A stretch of DNA of 64,000 nt from JADGHX01 sp037200125 (GCA_037200125.1 JBBCGS010000006.1:1-64000); one strand, 5' to 3'; counted from the first letter of the stretch, positions 53,003 to 62,363 are shown. The notes: generated by a model from the letters alone, not told the origin. Numbers and translations: made by a program.

Positions 53003-54292
53003 TCACTGGATCGAGGCTGGCTCCAGCCGCGGCACGAGCATGTGAACCGCGGCGAGCGCGATGAGATACGCGGAGCCCGCCATCATGAAGACCGGCACAT
53101 AGCTACCCGTCGCCTGCAGCAGGAAGCCCACGAATGTCGAGATGAGCATGCCTCCCACCGCTCCCGCGAGACCGCCCAACCCCACGACCGACGCCACCGC
53201 GTGGCGTGGAAACATATCGGACGTGAGCGTGAACTCATTCGCGGACCAGCCCTGGTGGCCCGCCGTGGCAAGGCCGATCAGTGCCACCGCCGCCCACAGA
53301 TTCGTCACCGACGCGGCGAACACTATTGGCACGACAGAGAGCGCACACAGGAGCATCGCGACCTTGCGGGCCTTGTTCGCGCTCCAGCCGCGCTCGAGGA
53401 AGCGGCCCGCAATCCAGCCCCCGCCGACGCTGCCGATGTCCGCGAGCAGGTATATCGCGATGAGCGGCGGCCCCAGCCCCGTCAGCGTGAGCCCATATTC
53501 CTGGTTCAGGAACTTCGGCAGCCAGAAGAGGAAAAACCACCAGATCGGGTCGGTGAGAAACTTCGCGACGACGAAAGCCCACGCCTGCCGGTGACGCAGA
53601 AGCTGCGCCCACGGCAGGCGTGTCGTCGGCTCGTCGGGGTCGCTCTGAATATGAGCCAGCTCTCCGGACGAGAGCTTCGGGTGCCGCGTCGGCGGGCGAT
53701 ACACGATGAGCCATGTGATCAGCCACGCGGCACTGAGAACACCCGTAAACAGAAAAGCGGCCTGCCAGCCCCATGTGACCGCGACAATCGGAACGGCCAG
53801 TGGCGCGAGTATCGCCCCGACGTTTGTTCCGGAATTGAGGAGGCCGGTTGCGAACGCGCGTTCTCGGCGCGGAAACCACTCCGCCACCGTCTTGATGGCG
53901 GCAGGGAAGTTGCCTGCTTCACCGAGACCGAGCAGGAAGCGGGCCGCCGCGAAGCCCGCAACACTTCCCACCAGCGCGTGGCTCATCGCGGCCACGCTCC
54001 ATATGCAGATTGCGAGCGCGTAGCCGATGCGCGTACCGAGCTTGTCGATCAGCGCACCCGCGCTGACCAGCCCGATCGCATACGCCGCCTGAAACGCGGT
54101 GACAATATTGCTGTAGTCGACTTCGCTCCAGCCGAATCTCTGCGTGAGGTCCGGCGCGAGCACGCCGAGCACCTGACGATCGATGTAGTTGAGCGTCGTG
54201 GCCGCGAACAGCAGCGCGCAGATGCGCCAGCGATAGCGGCCGACCGCTACCGCTGGCATGACTGGTCGGAACTTGCCGCGAATACCCAGCAA
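53003..54292 (-). CDS. exuT: MFS hexuronate transporter (ExuT-like)
   Basis: 429 residues, twelve helices of the ACS family. LLFAATTLNYIDRQVLGVLAPDL, LGLGEAGNFPAAIKTVAEWFPRRERAFATGL and DPIWWFFLFWLPKFLNQEYGL are strongly ExuT-like. Expected to import glucuronate or galacturonate with protons. The start is TTG at 54292 because GGGGAGG lies six bases upstream; the ATG at 54259 has only a weak site. Followed 61 bp later by manD. Probable LacI-type operators occur 310 and 480 bp upstream. Confidence 0.88.
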   Translation of the reverse strand: MLGIRGKFRPVMPAVAVGRYRWRICALLFAATTLNYIDRQVLGVLAPDLTQRFGWSEVDYSNIVTAFQAAYAIGLVSAGALIDKLGTRIGYALAICIWSVAAMSHALVGSVAGFAAARFLLGLGEAGNFPAAIKTVAEWFPRRERAFATGLLNSGTNVGAILAPLAVPIVAVTWGWQAAFLFTGVLSAAWLITWLIVYRPPTRHPKLSSGELAHIQSDPDEPTTRLPWAQLLRHRQAWAFVVAKFLTDPIWWFFLFWLPKFLNQEYGLTLTGLGPPLIAIYLLADIGSVGGGWIAGRFLERGWSANKARKVAMLLCALSVVPIVFAASVTNLWAAVALIGLATAGHQGWSANEFTLTSDMFPRHAVASVVGLGGLAGAVGGMLISTFVGFLLQATGSYVPVFMMAGSAYLIALAAVHMLVPRLEPASIQ

Positions 54293-54455
54293 ATACCGCC
54301 TCCCCGGGTTGTACCGCGTGAAAGCCGCGCTCTCGAACTGGAAGTAAGCGCGCTGCTTTTGCTCGAAGATATTGATGACATCGAGTGTCGCTTAGGACGC
54401 TATGGCGTTGTAGGTGTGTGGGGCGACACCCAGCGCAACCGCAGGCGCCGCTCCC

Positions 54456-54490
54456 GAACCGAACCGAACCGAACTGAACTGAACTGAACT
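54456..54490 (+). repeat. Pentanucleotide tandem repeat, seven units
   Basis: Three GAACC units are followed by four GAACT units without interruption, in the leader region of exuT. Two homogenised unit types suggest slippage in two phases. Confidence 0.9.
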
Positions 54491-54599
54491 GATCGATGAC
54501 CGTGACGCCGGTCACCGTGAACCCCGTGACTCTCTTGCGAAACGCGGTGAAGCCGACGTAACCCCGCCCCGAGCTCTTTCGCTAGTTTCGACCCGAATT

Positions 54600-54628
54600 A
54601 TGGTATCGCTCACATTTAAGATCCGCAA
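54600..54628 (-). promoter_or_regulatory. Putative exuT promoter with LacI-type operator
   Basis: Minus strand: TTGCGG (54628-54623), 17 bases, TACCAT (54605-54600). Between and over the -10 lies TGTGAGCGATACCA (54614-54601), one half like a lac operator arm and one half like the TGGTA arm at 50187. A repressor here would block transcription toward exuT. Confidence 0.45.
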
Positions 54629-54770
54629 ACTGCGGCATTCCGGCCACGATGAAATCGAAGACATTTGCCGTGGCGCTGAAAACTCTGGGCGGGATGCGAA
54701 TAGGCTGCGCATAAGCCTCCCGCAGCACCAGCTCAGGTGGGGCTCGCCAAACCCCCGCGCGCCGTGGTTA

Positions 54771-54784
54771 TGATACCGGTATCA
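54771..54784. promoter_or_regulatory. Perfect LacI-type palindrome TGATACCGGTATCA
   Basis: A perfect 14-bp palindrome with central CG, sharing the TGRTASCGSTAYCA pattern of the xylE operator. On the minus strand it overlaps a TATCAT -10-like box with TTAAGT 16 bases upstream. The nearest downstream gene in that direction is exuT, 480 bp away. Confidence 0.6.
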
Positions 54785-54915
54785 CAAGCTTACTTAACAG
54801 CCATCACGAACTACGTGATCGTGGCCCCCGGGGGGAAAGTGGCGACACGGCAGCCACCGCACGCCGTGCGCCGTGGCACGCGGCGAACTGAGATGCGCAC
54901 TGACGATCGATCGCC

Positions 54916-55005
54916 CTCAGGTTGCGCTGACGGCCGCTCTCAGGTTGCGCCGACGGCCGCTCTCAGGTCGCGCTGACGGCCGCTCTCAGGTCGCGCTGAC
55001 GGCCG
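54916..55005. repeat. 23-bp tandem repeat, almost four copies, overlapping the ackA 3' end
   Basis: Units start at 54916, 54939, 54962 and 54985; the core is CTCAGGTCGCGCTGACGG plus CCGCT, with single-base variants. The fourth unit forms the last codons and stop of ackA, so the array appears to have grown outward from the gene end. Confidence 0.9.
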
Positions 55006-56107
55006 AAAATCGGCGCACTTCGCGCAGTAGCACGAGATCCTCGCGAGCATTCACCACGGCGGCGGCGACGCGACTGTGCGGCGAAGAAATGAGACCTTCG
55101 TCGCCGCTGGCACTCGCATCGATCTCCAGGCCCTCGAACGCCGCCGCGATGTCATGGCGCACTCGGGCGTTGTGCTCACCGACGCCGCCGGTGAACACGA
55201 GCGCGTCGATACCACCCATTACACCGGCAGCGGAGCCCACGGCACGGCGCGCGCAGAGGACGAATCGGTCGTAAGCGAGCCAGGCGTTGGAATTGCCCGC
55301 GTCGGCGGCCTTGAGCACTTCGCGCATATCCGCCGAGACGCCGGACACACCGAGAAGACCTGAGCGATTTGTCAGCACGTCTTCGAGCTCGAGCACGGTG
55401 ACACCGTGATGGGTCTGAAGATGCAGCAACAGGCCCGGATCCACCGAGCCGGCGCGCGTGCCCATCATGAGGCCTTCGAGCGGAGTGAACCCCATCGACG
55501 TATCGACGGAGCGCCCCTCGAGCACCGCCGTAACCGAACACCCGCTGCCCAGGTGCGCAACCACGAGCCTTCGAGGAAACGGCTGCAGATTCCGCCGCGC
55601 CCAGTCGACGCTCCACGACACGCTGAGGCCGTGAAACCCAAAACGACGCAGCCCCCAGCGCTGCGTCCACTCCGTCGGGAGCGCATAGCCGGCGGCGGCC
55701 TTGCTCAACGTGCGATGGAATGCAGTGTCGAACGCAGCGACGTGCAAAGCCTGCGGAAACGCATCGCGTGCGGCATCCAGCGCGCACAGCGCGGGGCGCA
55801 TGTGGAGCAGATCCAGCGTGAGAAGGCCCTCCAACTGTCTCCGAACGGTGTCGTCGACGACCACCGACTCCTCGAACACGAGGCCTCCATGCACGATGCG
55901 ATGTCCCACCGCCTTGCACGGCGGAATCGCGCGAAGCCTCGCTTCGATCTGCGCCTTGCGGGTCAGCGCATCGTCGGCTTCCCATTCCTCGCTGCCCGTG
56001 CCGAGAAACCGCTCGTCGTCACTGAGCAGCGCCCACTTGAAGGTGGAAGAGCCCGTGTTGAGGATCAGCACGGGACGCGTATCGCTCGTGCTCGTGCTCA
56101 TGCTCAT
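54986..56107 (-). CDS. ackA: Acetate kinase
   Basis: 373 residues of the acetate/propionate kinase family. LILNTGSSTFKWALL at the start is the phosphate loop, and HRIVHGG, AAFDTAFHRTL, RRFGFHGLS, VVAHLGSGCS and FTGGVGEHNARVR follow. Turns acetyl phosphate from the adjacent phosphoketolase into acetate plus ATP. The ATG at 56107 overlaps the phosphoketolase stop (ATGA). The protein ends in SAVSAT inside the first unit of a tandem repeat; the end could have shifted when the array arose. Confidence 0.93.
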   Translation of the reverse strand: MSMSTSTSDTRPVLILNTGSSTFKWALLSDDERFLGTGSEEWEADDALTRKAQIEARLRAIPPCKAVGHRIVHGGLVFEESVVVDDTVRRQLEGLLTLDLLHMRPALCALDAARDAFPQALHVAAFDTAFHRTLSKAAAGYALPTEWTQRWGLRRFGFHGLSVSWSVDWARRNLQPFPRRLVVAHLGSGCSVTAVLEGRSVDTSMGFTPLEGLMMGTRAGSVDPGLLLHLQTHHGVTVLELEDVLTNRSGLLGVSGVSADMREVLKAADAGNSNAWLAYDRFVLCARRAVGSAAGVMGGIDALVFTGGVGEHNARVRHDIAAAFEGLEIDASASGDEGLISSPHSRVAAAVVNAREDLVLLREVRRFSAVSAT

Positions 56108-58479
56108 GCGCGCTCCGATCCCGCCGCGCCCGACCACTTCCAGCTCTTCACCTCCGGCATGTCATCGCCGTAGGCGTTCACGTACTGGCGGTGCGCGATG
56201 AGCTTCTCGCGCATCGACTGAATGAGCCCGGCCGCGCGCGCTTGCAACCTCGGCACGCGTTCCACCACGTCGATCACGAGATGAAAGCGATCGAGATCGT
56301 TCAACACCGTCATATCGAACGGCGTGGTGGTCGTGCCCTCCTCCTTGTAGCCGCGAACGTGCATGTTGTCGTGATTGTGCCGCTTGTACGTCAGCCGATG
56401 AATGAGCCACGGATAACCGTGGAACGCGAACACGATCGGCTTGTCGACGGTGAACAGCGCATCGAAGTCCCCGTCCACGATGCCATGAGGATGCTCGCGC
56501 GGCGGCTGCAATCGCATGAGATCGACCACATTGATCACCCGCACCCGCAAGTCGGGGATGAGCGCGCGCATGAGATCGACCGCGGCGAGCGTTTCGAGCG
56601 TCGGCACGTCACCACAGCACGCCATCACCACGTCGCATTCACCGCCTTCATCCGAGCTCGCCCAGCGCCAGATGCTCAGGCCGAGCGTGCAGTGGACGAC
56701 AGCTTGCTCCATGGTCAGCCACTGCGGCTGAGGCTGCTTGCCCGCGACGATCACATTGACGTAGTTCCGGCTGCGCAGGCAGTGGTCCGTCACACTCAGC
56801 AGGCAATTCGCATCGGGCGGCAGGTAGACGCGAATGATCTCCGCCTTCTTGTTGACGACGTGATCGATGAACCCCGGATCCTGATGGCTGAAGCCGTTGT
56901 GATCCTGCCGCCAGACGTGTGATGTCAGCAGGTAGTTGAGCGACGCCACCGGCCGTCGCCACGGAATCCTCGCCGTCACCTTGAGCCACTTGGCGTGCTG
57001 GTTGAACATCGAGTCGATGATGTGGATGAACGCTTCGTAGCAGGAAAAGAACCCGTGCCGGCCGGTGAGCAGATAGCCTTCGAGCCAGCCCTGGCACTGG
57101 TGTTCGCTCAGCATTTCCATCACGCGGCCCTCGCGCGAAACGTGGTCGTCGTCCTCGTGGATGTCCGCCATCAGCATGCGGTCGGTCGCTTCGAAGACGG
57201 CGGTCCAGCGGTTCGAGGCGGTTTCGTCAGGGCTGAAGACACGGAAGTTGGTCGCGTTCTCGCTCATCACGTCGCGTATCAGCTCGCCCTGGATGCGAGC
57301 GCTTTCGGCAACCACCGCCCCGGGCGACGACACATCGACCGCGTAGTCCTGAAATCGAGGCATGCGCAGGTCGCGCAGCAGGATGCCGCCGTTCGCATGC
57401 GGATTCGCGCTCATGCGCCGATTGCCCCGTGGCGTTGCTTCACGCACGAACGGGCGCACGGCGCCGTGCTCGTCGAACAGTTCCTCCGGGCGGTAGCTGC
57501 GCATCCAGGCTTCGAGAAGATGGATGTGCTCGGGCTTCTCCATCTCGCCCATCGGCACCTGATGCGAGCGGAACGAACCTTCCGTCTTTTTGCCGTCGAC
57601 GCTCTTCGGGCCGGTCCAGCCTTTCGGGCTCACGAGCACGATGACGGGCCAGGTGGGCCGGGACGTTTGGCCCTCCATGCGGGCGGCACGCTGAATCGCG
57701 GCGATCTCGTCGAACACGGTATCGAGAACGGTCGACATCCGCCGATGCATGTCGTCGGGCTCGTGACCTTCGACGAAGTACGGCTTGTATCCGTAGCCTT
57801 TCAGGAGTTGTGTGAGCTCCTCGCGCGGAATGCGCGCGAGCACGGTCGGGCCCGCGATCTTGTAGCCATTGAGGTGCAGGATCGGCAGCACCGCACCGTC
57901 CCGCACCGGGTTCAGGAATTTATTGGAGTGCCAGCTCGTCGCCAACGCGCCGGTCTCCGCCTCACCGTCACCGACGACGCACGCAACGATGAGCCCCGGG
58001 TTGTCGAACGCCGCTCCGTACGCATGCGCAATCGAGTAACCGAGCTCGCCGCCCTCATGGATCGACCCCGGCACCTCCGCCGCCACATGGCTCGGAATTC
58101 CGCCCGGAAACGAGAACTGCCGGAACAGCCGATGCAAGCCCGCCTCGTCCGCCGACACATCGGGATACAACTCGCCGTAGGTGCCTTCGAGGTATGCGTT
58201 CGCCACGAGCCCGGGGCCGCCATGCCCCGGGCCGGTGATGTAGATCATGTCGAGGTCGCGCTTGCGGATGCAGCGGCTCAGGTGCGCGTAGATGAAATTG
58301 AGCCCCGGCGTCGTGCCCCAATGGCCAAGCAGGCGCGGCTTGATGTGACGCCGCTCGAGCGGCGCTTTCAAAAGCGGGTTGTCGTAGAGATAGATCTGGC
58401 CGACGGAGAGGTAGTTGGCGGCACGCCAGAGCGCATCGACGTGGGCGAGCTCGGCGGCATCGGGGGCGGAAGTCGTCAT
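56104..58479 (-). CDS. xfp: Xylulose-5-phosphate/fructose-6-phosphate phosphoketolase
   Basis: 791 residues, a typical Xfp. Thiamine-diphosphate and active-site landmarks GHWGTTPGLNF, TGPGHGGPGLVANAYLEG, GDGEAETGALATSWHSNKF, EGHEPDDMH and SHVWRQDHNGFSHQDPGF are visible. Splits ketose phosphates with phosphate into acetyl phosphate and glyceraldehyde 3-phosphate or erythrose 4-phosphate. ATG at 58479 chosen from the MTTSAPDAAELAHVDALWRA opening; an upstream open frame is not homologous. Coupled to ackA, giving one ATP per cleavage. Confidence 0.94.
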   Translation of the reverse strand: MTTSAPDAAELAHVDALWRAANYLSVGQIYLYDNPLLKAPLERRHIKPRLLGHWGTTPGLNFIYAHLSRCIRKRDLDMIYITGPGHGGPGLVANAYLEGTYGELYPDVSADEAGLHRLFRQFSFPGGIPSHVAAEVPGSIHEGGELGYSIAHAYGAAFDNPGLIVACVVGDGEAETGALATSWHSNKFLNPVRDGAVLPILHLNGYKIAGPTVLARIPREELTQLLKGYGYKPYFVEGHEPDDMHRRMSTVLDTVFDEIAAIQRAARMEGQTSRPTWPVIVLVSPKGWTGPKSVDGKKTEGSFRSHQVPMGEMEKPEHIHLLEAWMRSYRPEELFDEHGAVRPFVREATPRGNRRMSANPHANGGILLRDLRMPRFQDYAVDVSSPGAVVAESARIQGELIRDVMSENATNFRVFSPDETASNRWTAVFEATDRMLMADIHEDDDHVSREGRVMEMLSEHQCQGWLEGYLLTGRHGFFSCYEAFIHIIDSMFNQHAKWLKVTARIPWRRPVASLNYLLTSHVWRQDHNGFSHQDPGFIDHVVNKKAEIIRVYLPPDANCLLSVTDHCLRSRNYVNVIVAGKQPQPQWLTMEQAVVHCTLGLSIWRWASSDEGGECDVVMACCGDVPTLETLAAVDLMRALIPDLRVRVINVVDLMRLQPPREHPHGIVDGDFDALFTVDKPIVFAFHGYPWLIHRLTYKRHNHDNMHVRGYKEEGTTTTPFDMTVLNDLDRFHLVIDVVERVPRLQARAAGLIQSMREKLIAHRQYVNAYGDDMPEVKSWKWSGAAGSERA

Positions 58480-58691
58480 GGCGGGCGGTGCTCGGTTTGG
58501 CGGTACGGATCCCCAATTCTTACGCCACCAACATGACCGCGGCTTGCAAAATCGGTGCGGGAGCGCGCCTCGTCGAGCGCGGGTTCGCACCTCCAGCCGC
58601 GTGAGCGCGCGCAATTCCCATTGGCCGGCGCGGCGTTGCTCGCGGTGGGGCGTGTCGATCTGGGCCGGACGTGGAAGGCGGCTCCGGTCGC

Positions 58692-59630
58692 TCAGGCGAC
58701 CGGAGCTGGAGCGATAGCCGGCTCGCCGCGCCGGTAGTAGTCCGGATACGCCGCATCGAGCCCCTTGAAGCGCCGGTGAATCCACCAGTACTGCGATGGA
58801 TTCCGCTCGACTTCGGCTTCGATGAAGCTGTTGAAGCGCGCGGTATCCGCAACGGCATCGCCGCTGGGAATCCCACTCACCGGCGGATGAATGACCAGGC
58901 GATACCCCGCTCCATCCGGCAGCCGCTCGTGCGACAGATACAGAACCGTCGCCCCTGTCATCTGCGCAAGACGCGTAGTACCCGTATTCGTCGCCGCGGG
59001 CACGCCAAAGAACGGCACCATCTGCGCGCCCTTTTTCCGGTAGCACTGATCGGGCGCGTACCAGACGATTTCGTTGTTGCGGAGCGCGCGCACCATCGCG
59101 CGGATATCGTCGTTGCGGATGGCGTGTCGCGCGCGGCGCTCGCGGCTCGCGTTGGACGCGGCGGCAAGCACTGGATTGCGCAAGGGCTTGTAGAGCGCGC
59201 AGATCGGGCGATTGGTGTTCAAGATTCGCGCGCTGATCTCGAGCGTCGTGAAGTGCGCGGTGAGCAGAATGGTCCCGCGCCCATGGCTGCGGGCCGCGTC
59301 GAGGTGCTCACACCCTTCGATCCGGGAGAGCGAGCGGATGCGCTCGTCGGAACTCCACCAGCTCATGCTGGATTCGCAGAGCGCCATCCCCAGGCCTTCA
59401 AAATGCTGCCGCATGACCCGATCGCGCTGTTGCGCCGAGAGCCCCGGCAGGCACAGTTCGAGATTGCGGCGGGCAATGCGCTGGAATTTGCCCACGAGGC
59501 AACCGGCTAGCCACCCGAGCCCACGGCCAACGGCGAGCATCGCCCGGTACGGCAGAAGCTCAATGCATCGCATGCATGCAAGCGCAATCCAGCTCGCCCA
59601 GTTACGCGGCGCCATCAGTTCGTAATGCAC
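58692..59630 (-). CDS. lpxL: Lipid A biosynthesis late acyltransferase (LpxL/HtrB type)
   Basis: 312 residues. N-terminal membrane helix region, the catalytic HX4E motif HFTTLE near 127, then NRPICALYKPLRNP and WYAPDQCYRKKGAQMVPFFG, all typical of late acyltransferases that add a secondary acyl chain to lipid A at the inner membrane. GTG start at 59630 preferred because AGGGGG lies four bases upstream; ATG at 59615 is the alternative. The 58480-58691 gap downstream holds nothing I can name. Confidence 0.9.
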   Translation of the reverse strand: MHYELMAPRNWASWIALACMRCIELLPYRAMLAVGRGLGWLAGCLVGKFQRIARRNLELCLPGLSAQQRDRVMRQHFEGLGMALCESSMSWWSSDERIRSLSRIEGCEHLDAARSHGRGTILLTAHFTTLEISARILNTNRPICALYKPLRNPVLAAASNASRERRARHAIRNDDIRAMVRALRNNEIVWYAPDQCYRKKGAQMVPFFGVPAATNTGTTRLAQMTGATVLYLSHERLPDGAGYRLVIHPPVSGIPSGDAVADTARFNSFIEAEVERNPSQYWWIHRRFKGLDAAYPDYYRRGEPAIAPAPVA

Positions 59631-60159
59631 CAGACCCCCTGCTCGGATCCTACTTACATGGTCTTCGACGCCGGGGTGGAGCGGATTCCACCGTCGCTCA
59701 CGGGCGACTTGAATGGATTTATCGCCGGAGAGTCGTCAGAGCATGCGACGCTCGTAGCATACAGGTTGCGCGGCAATACGCGGTGATACGTTGCCCATTC
59801 CGTCCAGAGCCGGGCTTCTGGAACGCGGCTGTCGAGCCGACGATTCCCGGATTGCGCGAAGAACTTCGCCCCTCTCGCCGCTGACGCGAGCGGGCTACAG
59901 TTCTCGCGTATCGCGCTTTTTCTCGGGGATTTGGCGAGAGCTATCAGGCAACAGCAAGCCGGCGACTTCGCACCGAATGCGCCGAGTTCAAGGCCCGAGC
60001 GAACACCTTGACGCGATCATCGTGTTGAACGAGCGGGCGGCGACGCGCTCACACCCGCGCATCCGCAAGTGAACACGACCGCCTACGAGCGTCGTGATCC
60101 AGGTGAATCGAAGCTTGTCCGGCGCCGGCCGCGTGCGACCGGAGCAGACCGTGGAGATT
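59631..60159. other. Gene-free stretch between lpxL and tRNA-Arg
   Basis: 529 bp without a supported gene. A plus-strand open frame near 59791-60072 is Arg/Ser-rich with no ribosome-binding site or recognised domain. No direct repeat of the tRNA 3' end that would mark an integrated element was found. Confidence 0.5.
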
Positions 60160-60236
60160 TGGCGCGCCCGGAGAGATTCGAACTCCCGACCCTCAGGTTC
60201 GAAGCCTGATGCTCTATCCAACTGAGCTACGGGCGC
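60160..60236 (-). tRNA. tRNA-Arg (anticodon TCG)
   Basis: A complete cloverleaf on the minus strand. The acceptor stem is GCGCCCG/CGGGCGC, the D-arm GCTC-AGTTGGATA-GAGC and the anticodon arm TCAGG-CTTCGAA-CCTGA (anticodon TCG). A T-arm with GTTCGAATC, discriminator G and an encoded CCA complete it. Reads CGA (and related CGN) arginine codons. Confidence 0.96.
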
Positions 60237-60412
60237 AGCGGGGGCGGATTCTACGGCGCCCCAGCGTCGGCCGCCAATTGGCGTATCCGCGAAGTGGAGC
60301 GATCCGCAGCGAGGAATACGACCGAATGATGCTCATCGCGTGCAAGGAAGCACCGGTAGCAGCAGCTAACTGACGGGCTGCCGCGCGGTCACTGCCCCAT
60401 CGCAGGCGGACT

Positions 60413-61243
60413 TCAGGAGTCCACGCCGAAATCGAAGTAGCTGTCGGCGCCGCCCAGGAAGTAGCCCACCACTTTCACCTGGCTGTTGTAGAGGATGAAA
60501 GCGTATTCGCCCGGCGCGAGCGGCTTGGACACACTCACGCGATAGAGCACGAAATCCTTCGGCGCCTTGCCCTGGTCGGGAGCCTTCTCGACAGTGATCG
60601 GCATGACGCGATCCTTGTTGATGCCGGTGGAATAGCTCATGTAACCGCCGCCCACCTGCACCTCGCGCGTGCCGTTCTTGCGCACGGCAAAACTCGCCAG
60701 GGTGACGTAGCCCTCAGGCTGCGCATTCGTGGGCACCGCGACCATGAATGAAGGCGAAGCGTTCTTCAGGCGCAGAGTGGCCGCCGTTCCAGGCAGCGAC
60801 GCGTAACTCCCAACACCACCGAACCCCAACGCGCGCGCGGCGGTACGCATCTGCGGCGCGATGTAGCGCATCGTGCTCTGCTTATCGCCGTCGATAAGAA
60901 TGACTTCCTCAGGATTGAACGCGTTTGCGACCGCCGCCTTGCCAGCCGTGCCGCTCCCCGAAGGCGCGGATCCGCCGCCGCTCTTCGCCTCGATGATGGT
61001 CTTGATGAGCCCCTCAGGCACGCCTGCGGTGCTGAGCTTCACGAGACCATCCGCGGAAGTGTCGAAGCCGGGCTTGGCACTGCGAATAGCCATCGCAATC
61101 GTCTCTTCGGACAGCTTGGCTTGCACCATTTTGATGACGTCCTGATTCGTCATCGGCTTGGCGGTCTGCGCGACACCCGCGCCACACAAGCCGAACGTCA
61201 GCGCCGCTGCGGCAATGAACGAGGTCAGTTTCTTAGTGAACAT
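60413..61243 (-). CDS. Secreted protein of unknown function
   Basis: 276 residues with a clear signal peptide (FIAAAALTFGLCGAGVAQ). An N-terminal helical module is next (MTNQDVIKMVQAKLSEETIAMAI... GLVKLSTAGVPEGLIKTIIEA), of a kind often seen at the start of uncharacterised exported proteins, then a Gly/Ser linker. The rest is a beta-rich domain (EVILIDGDKQSTMRYI, PGEYAFILYNSQVKVVGYFLG). No catalytic motif is visible. ATG at 61243. Divergent from the signal peptidase gene with a 184-bp gap. Confidence 0.72.
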   Translation of the reverse strand: MFTKKLTSFIAAAALTFGLCGAGVAQTAKPMTNQDVIKMVQAKLSEETIAMAIRSAKPGFDTSADGLVKLSTAGVPEGLIKTIIEAKSGGGSAPSGSGTAGKAAVANAFNPEEVILIDGDKQSTMRYIAPQMRTAARALGFGGVGSYASLPGTAATLRLKNASPSFMVAVPTNAQPEGYVTLASFAVRKNGTREVQVGGGYMSYSTGINKDRVMPITVEKAPDQGKAPKDFVLYRVSVSKPLAPGEYAFILYNSQVKVVGYFLGGADSYFDFGVDS

Positions 61244-61427
61244 GGTTGCTCCCCGCGAGAAAAGGCGTAGTCGTTGGTTCTAAGACGCCTCGAAATCAGT
61301 ATGCACGGGCGGTATTGCGATTGCCACCGAGTACGCGCAGCCCAGACCGTGAACCCCGCTGCCTCCGCGACGCCTTGCGGAACATGTGTACGCTTGGCCG
61401 GTCGAATCGCGACCAGGAGATCCAACC

Positions 61428-62132
61428 ATGACCCAACCGGCTGACAAAAAGAACGGACGGCGAAACGTCTGGCGTGAATATCGAAACTTCGCGTTGTTCG
61501 CCTTTCTCCTGCTGGCCTTCCGCTCGGCGTGGGCCGACTGGGTGCACGTCCCCACGGGCTCGATGAACCCGACGATCCTCGAAGGCGATCGGCTGCTCGT
61601 GGACAAGCATGTGTTCGGCGTGCGCGTCCCGTGGACACTCGTCCGCCTCACCTCGGGGCGGGACCCGATGCGGGGCGAGATCGTCGTGTTCGATTCGCCA
61701 GCCGATGGCACTTCGCTCGTGAAGCGCGTGATTGCCGTGCCGGGCGACATCGTCTCGCTCGACGAGAACGGACTCATGGTCAACGGCCGGCATGCTCACT
61801 ACGCCCCGGGCGACGCGCAGCGCCTGCAAACACTACTCGCCGCGACCACGGCCATGGAGCCGCGGATTTTTCACGAGTCTGGCTTCGGCCCGCAGCACGA
61901 CATCCTGCAACTGCCGCATCGATATGCGCGACGCTTCGTTCCGCCGCTCCGCGTCCCCGACAACATGTACTTCATGATGGGTGACAACCGCGACAACAGC
62001 GCCGACTCGCGCTACTTCGGCTTCGTGCCGCGAAGGAACATCGTCGGCCACGCCACGCGGGTGGCGTTCTCGCTCAACCCGGAACATTACTACCTGCCTC
62101 GCGGCAGCCGCACGCTCACGTCGATCGAGTAA
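61428..62132 (+). CDS. lepB: Signal peptidase I
   Basis: 234 residues with one N-terminal membrane helix (NFALFAFLLLAFRSAWADW). Catalytic Ser lies in VPTGSMNPTI near 44, and catalytic Lys in LVKRVIAVPGDIVSLDENG near 100. YFMMGDNRDNSADSRYFGFVP near 190 is the box E signature. It cleaves signal peptides at the periplasmic face of the inner membrane. Shorter than E. coli LepB and lying apart from a lepA gene, so it may be a second copy. ATG at 61428 follows CAGGAG. Confidence 0.93.
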   Translation: MTQPADKKNGRRNVWREYRNFALFAFLLLAFRSAWADWVHVPTGSMNPTILEGDRLLVDKHVFGVRVPWTLVRLTSGRDPMRGEIVVFDSPADGTSLVKRVIAVPGDIVSLDENGLMVNGRHAHYAPGDAQRLQTLLAATTAMEPRIFHESGFGPQHDILQLPHRYARRFVPPLRVPDNMYFMMGDNRDNSADSRYFGFVPRRNIVGHATRVAFSLNPEHYYLPRGSRTLTSIE

Positions 62133-62143
62133 CTCGACCGGCG

Positions 62144-62363
62144 ATGGGCGCCGTCGGCGCGGCCGCCGCGCTGCTCACGTACGTTCCGGGCATCGGAGGC
62201 TACTGGTTCACGGTATGGGTCATAGCAGGCTGCGTGGCGTTCGTGCTCGGTGGCGCGCTCGTGGCCCGGCAGGTAAGCCAGCGCGGAGGGTCGCTCATTT
62301 CGGGGCCGTTCCGAAGATTCCTGATGTGCCTGTGCCCCACGCTTTCATCGCCTGCTGAACGAG
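62144..62363 (+). other. Possible start of a small membrane protein, boundaries uncertain
   Basis: An ATG at 62144, 11 bp after lepB, opens a frame with two hydrophobic segments (ALLTYVPGIGGYWF, VWVIAGCVAFVLGGALVA). After about residue 60 the frame turns Arg-rich and overlaps the next two small genes, so either a frameshift ends it or it is not translated. No good ribosome-binding site. Confidence 0.3.

Noticed and set aside
54916..55005. CRISPR array
   Set aside because: The 23-bp units are directly adjacent with no unique spacers; it is a simple tandem repeat.
59791..60072. 93-codon plus-strand frame near tRNA-Arg
   Set aside because: Composition is Arg/Ser-rich, no ribosome-binding site and no recognisable fold.
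60160..60412. Integrated element at tRNA-Arg
   Set aside because: No integrase gene and no direct repeat of the tRNA 3' end found nearby.
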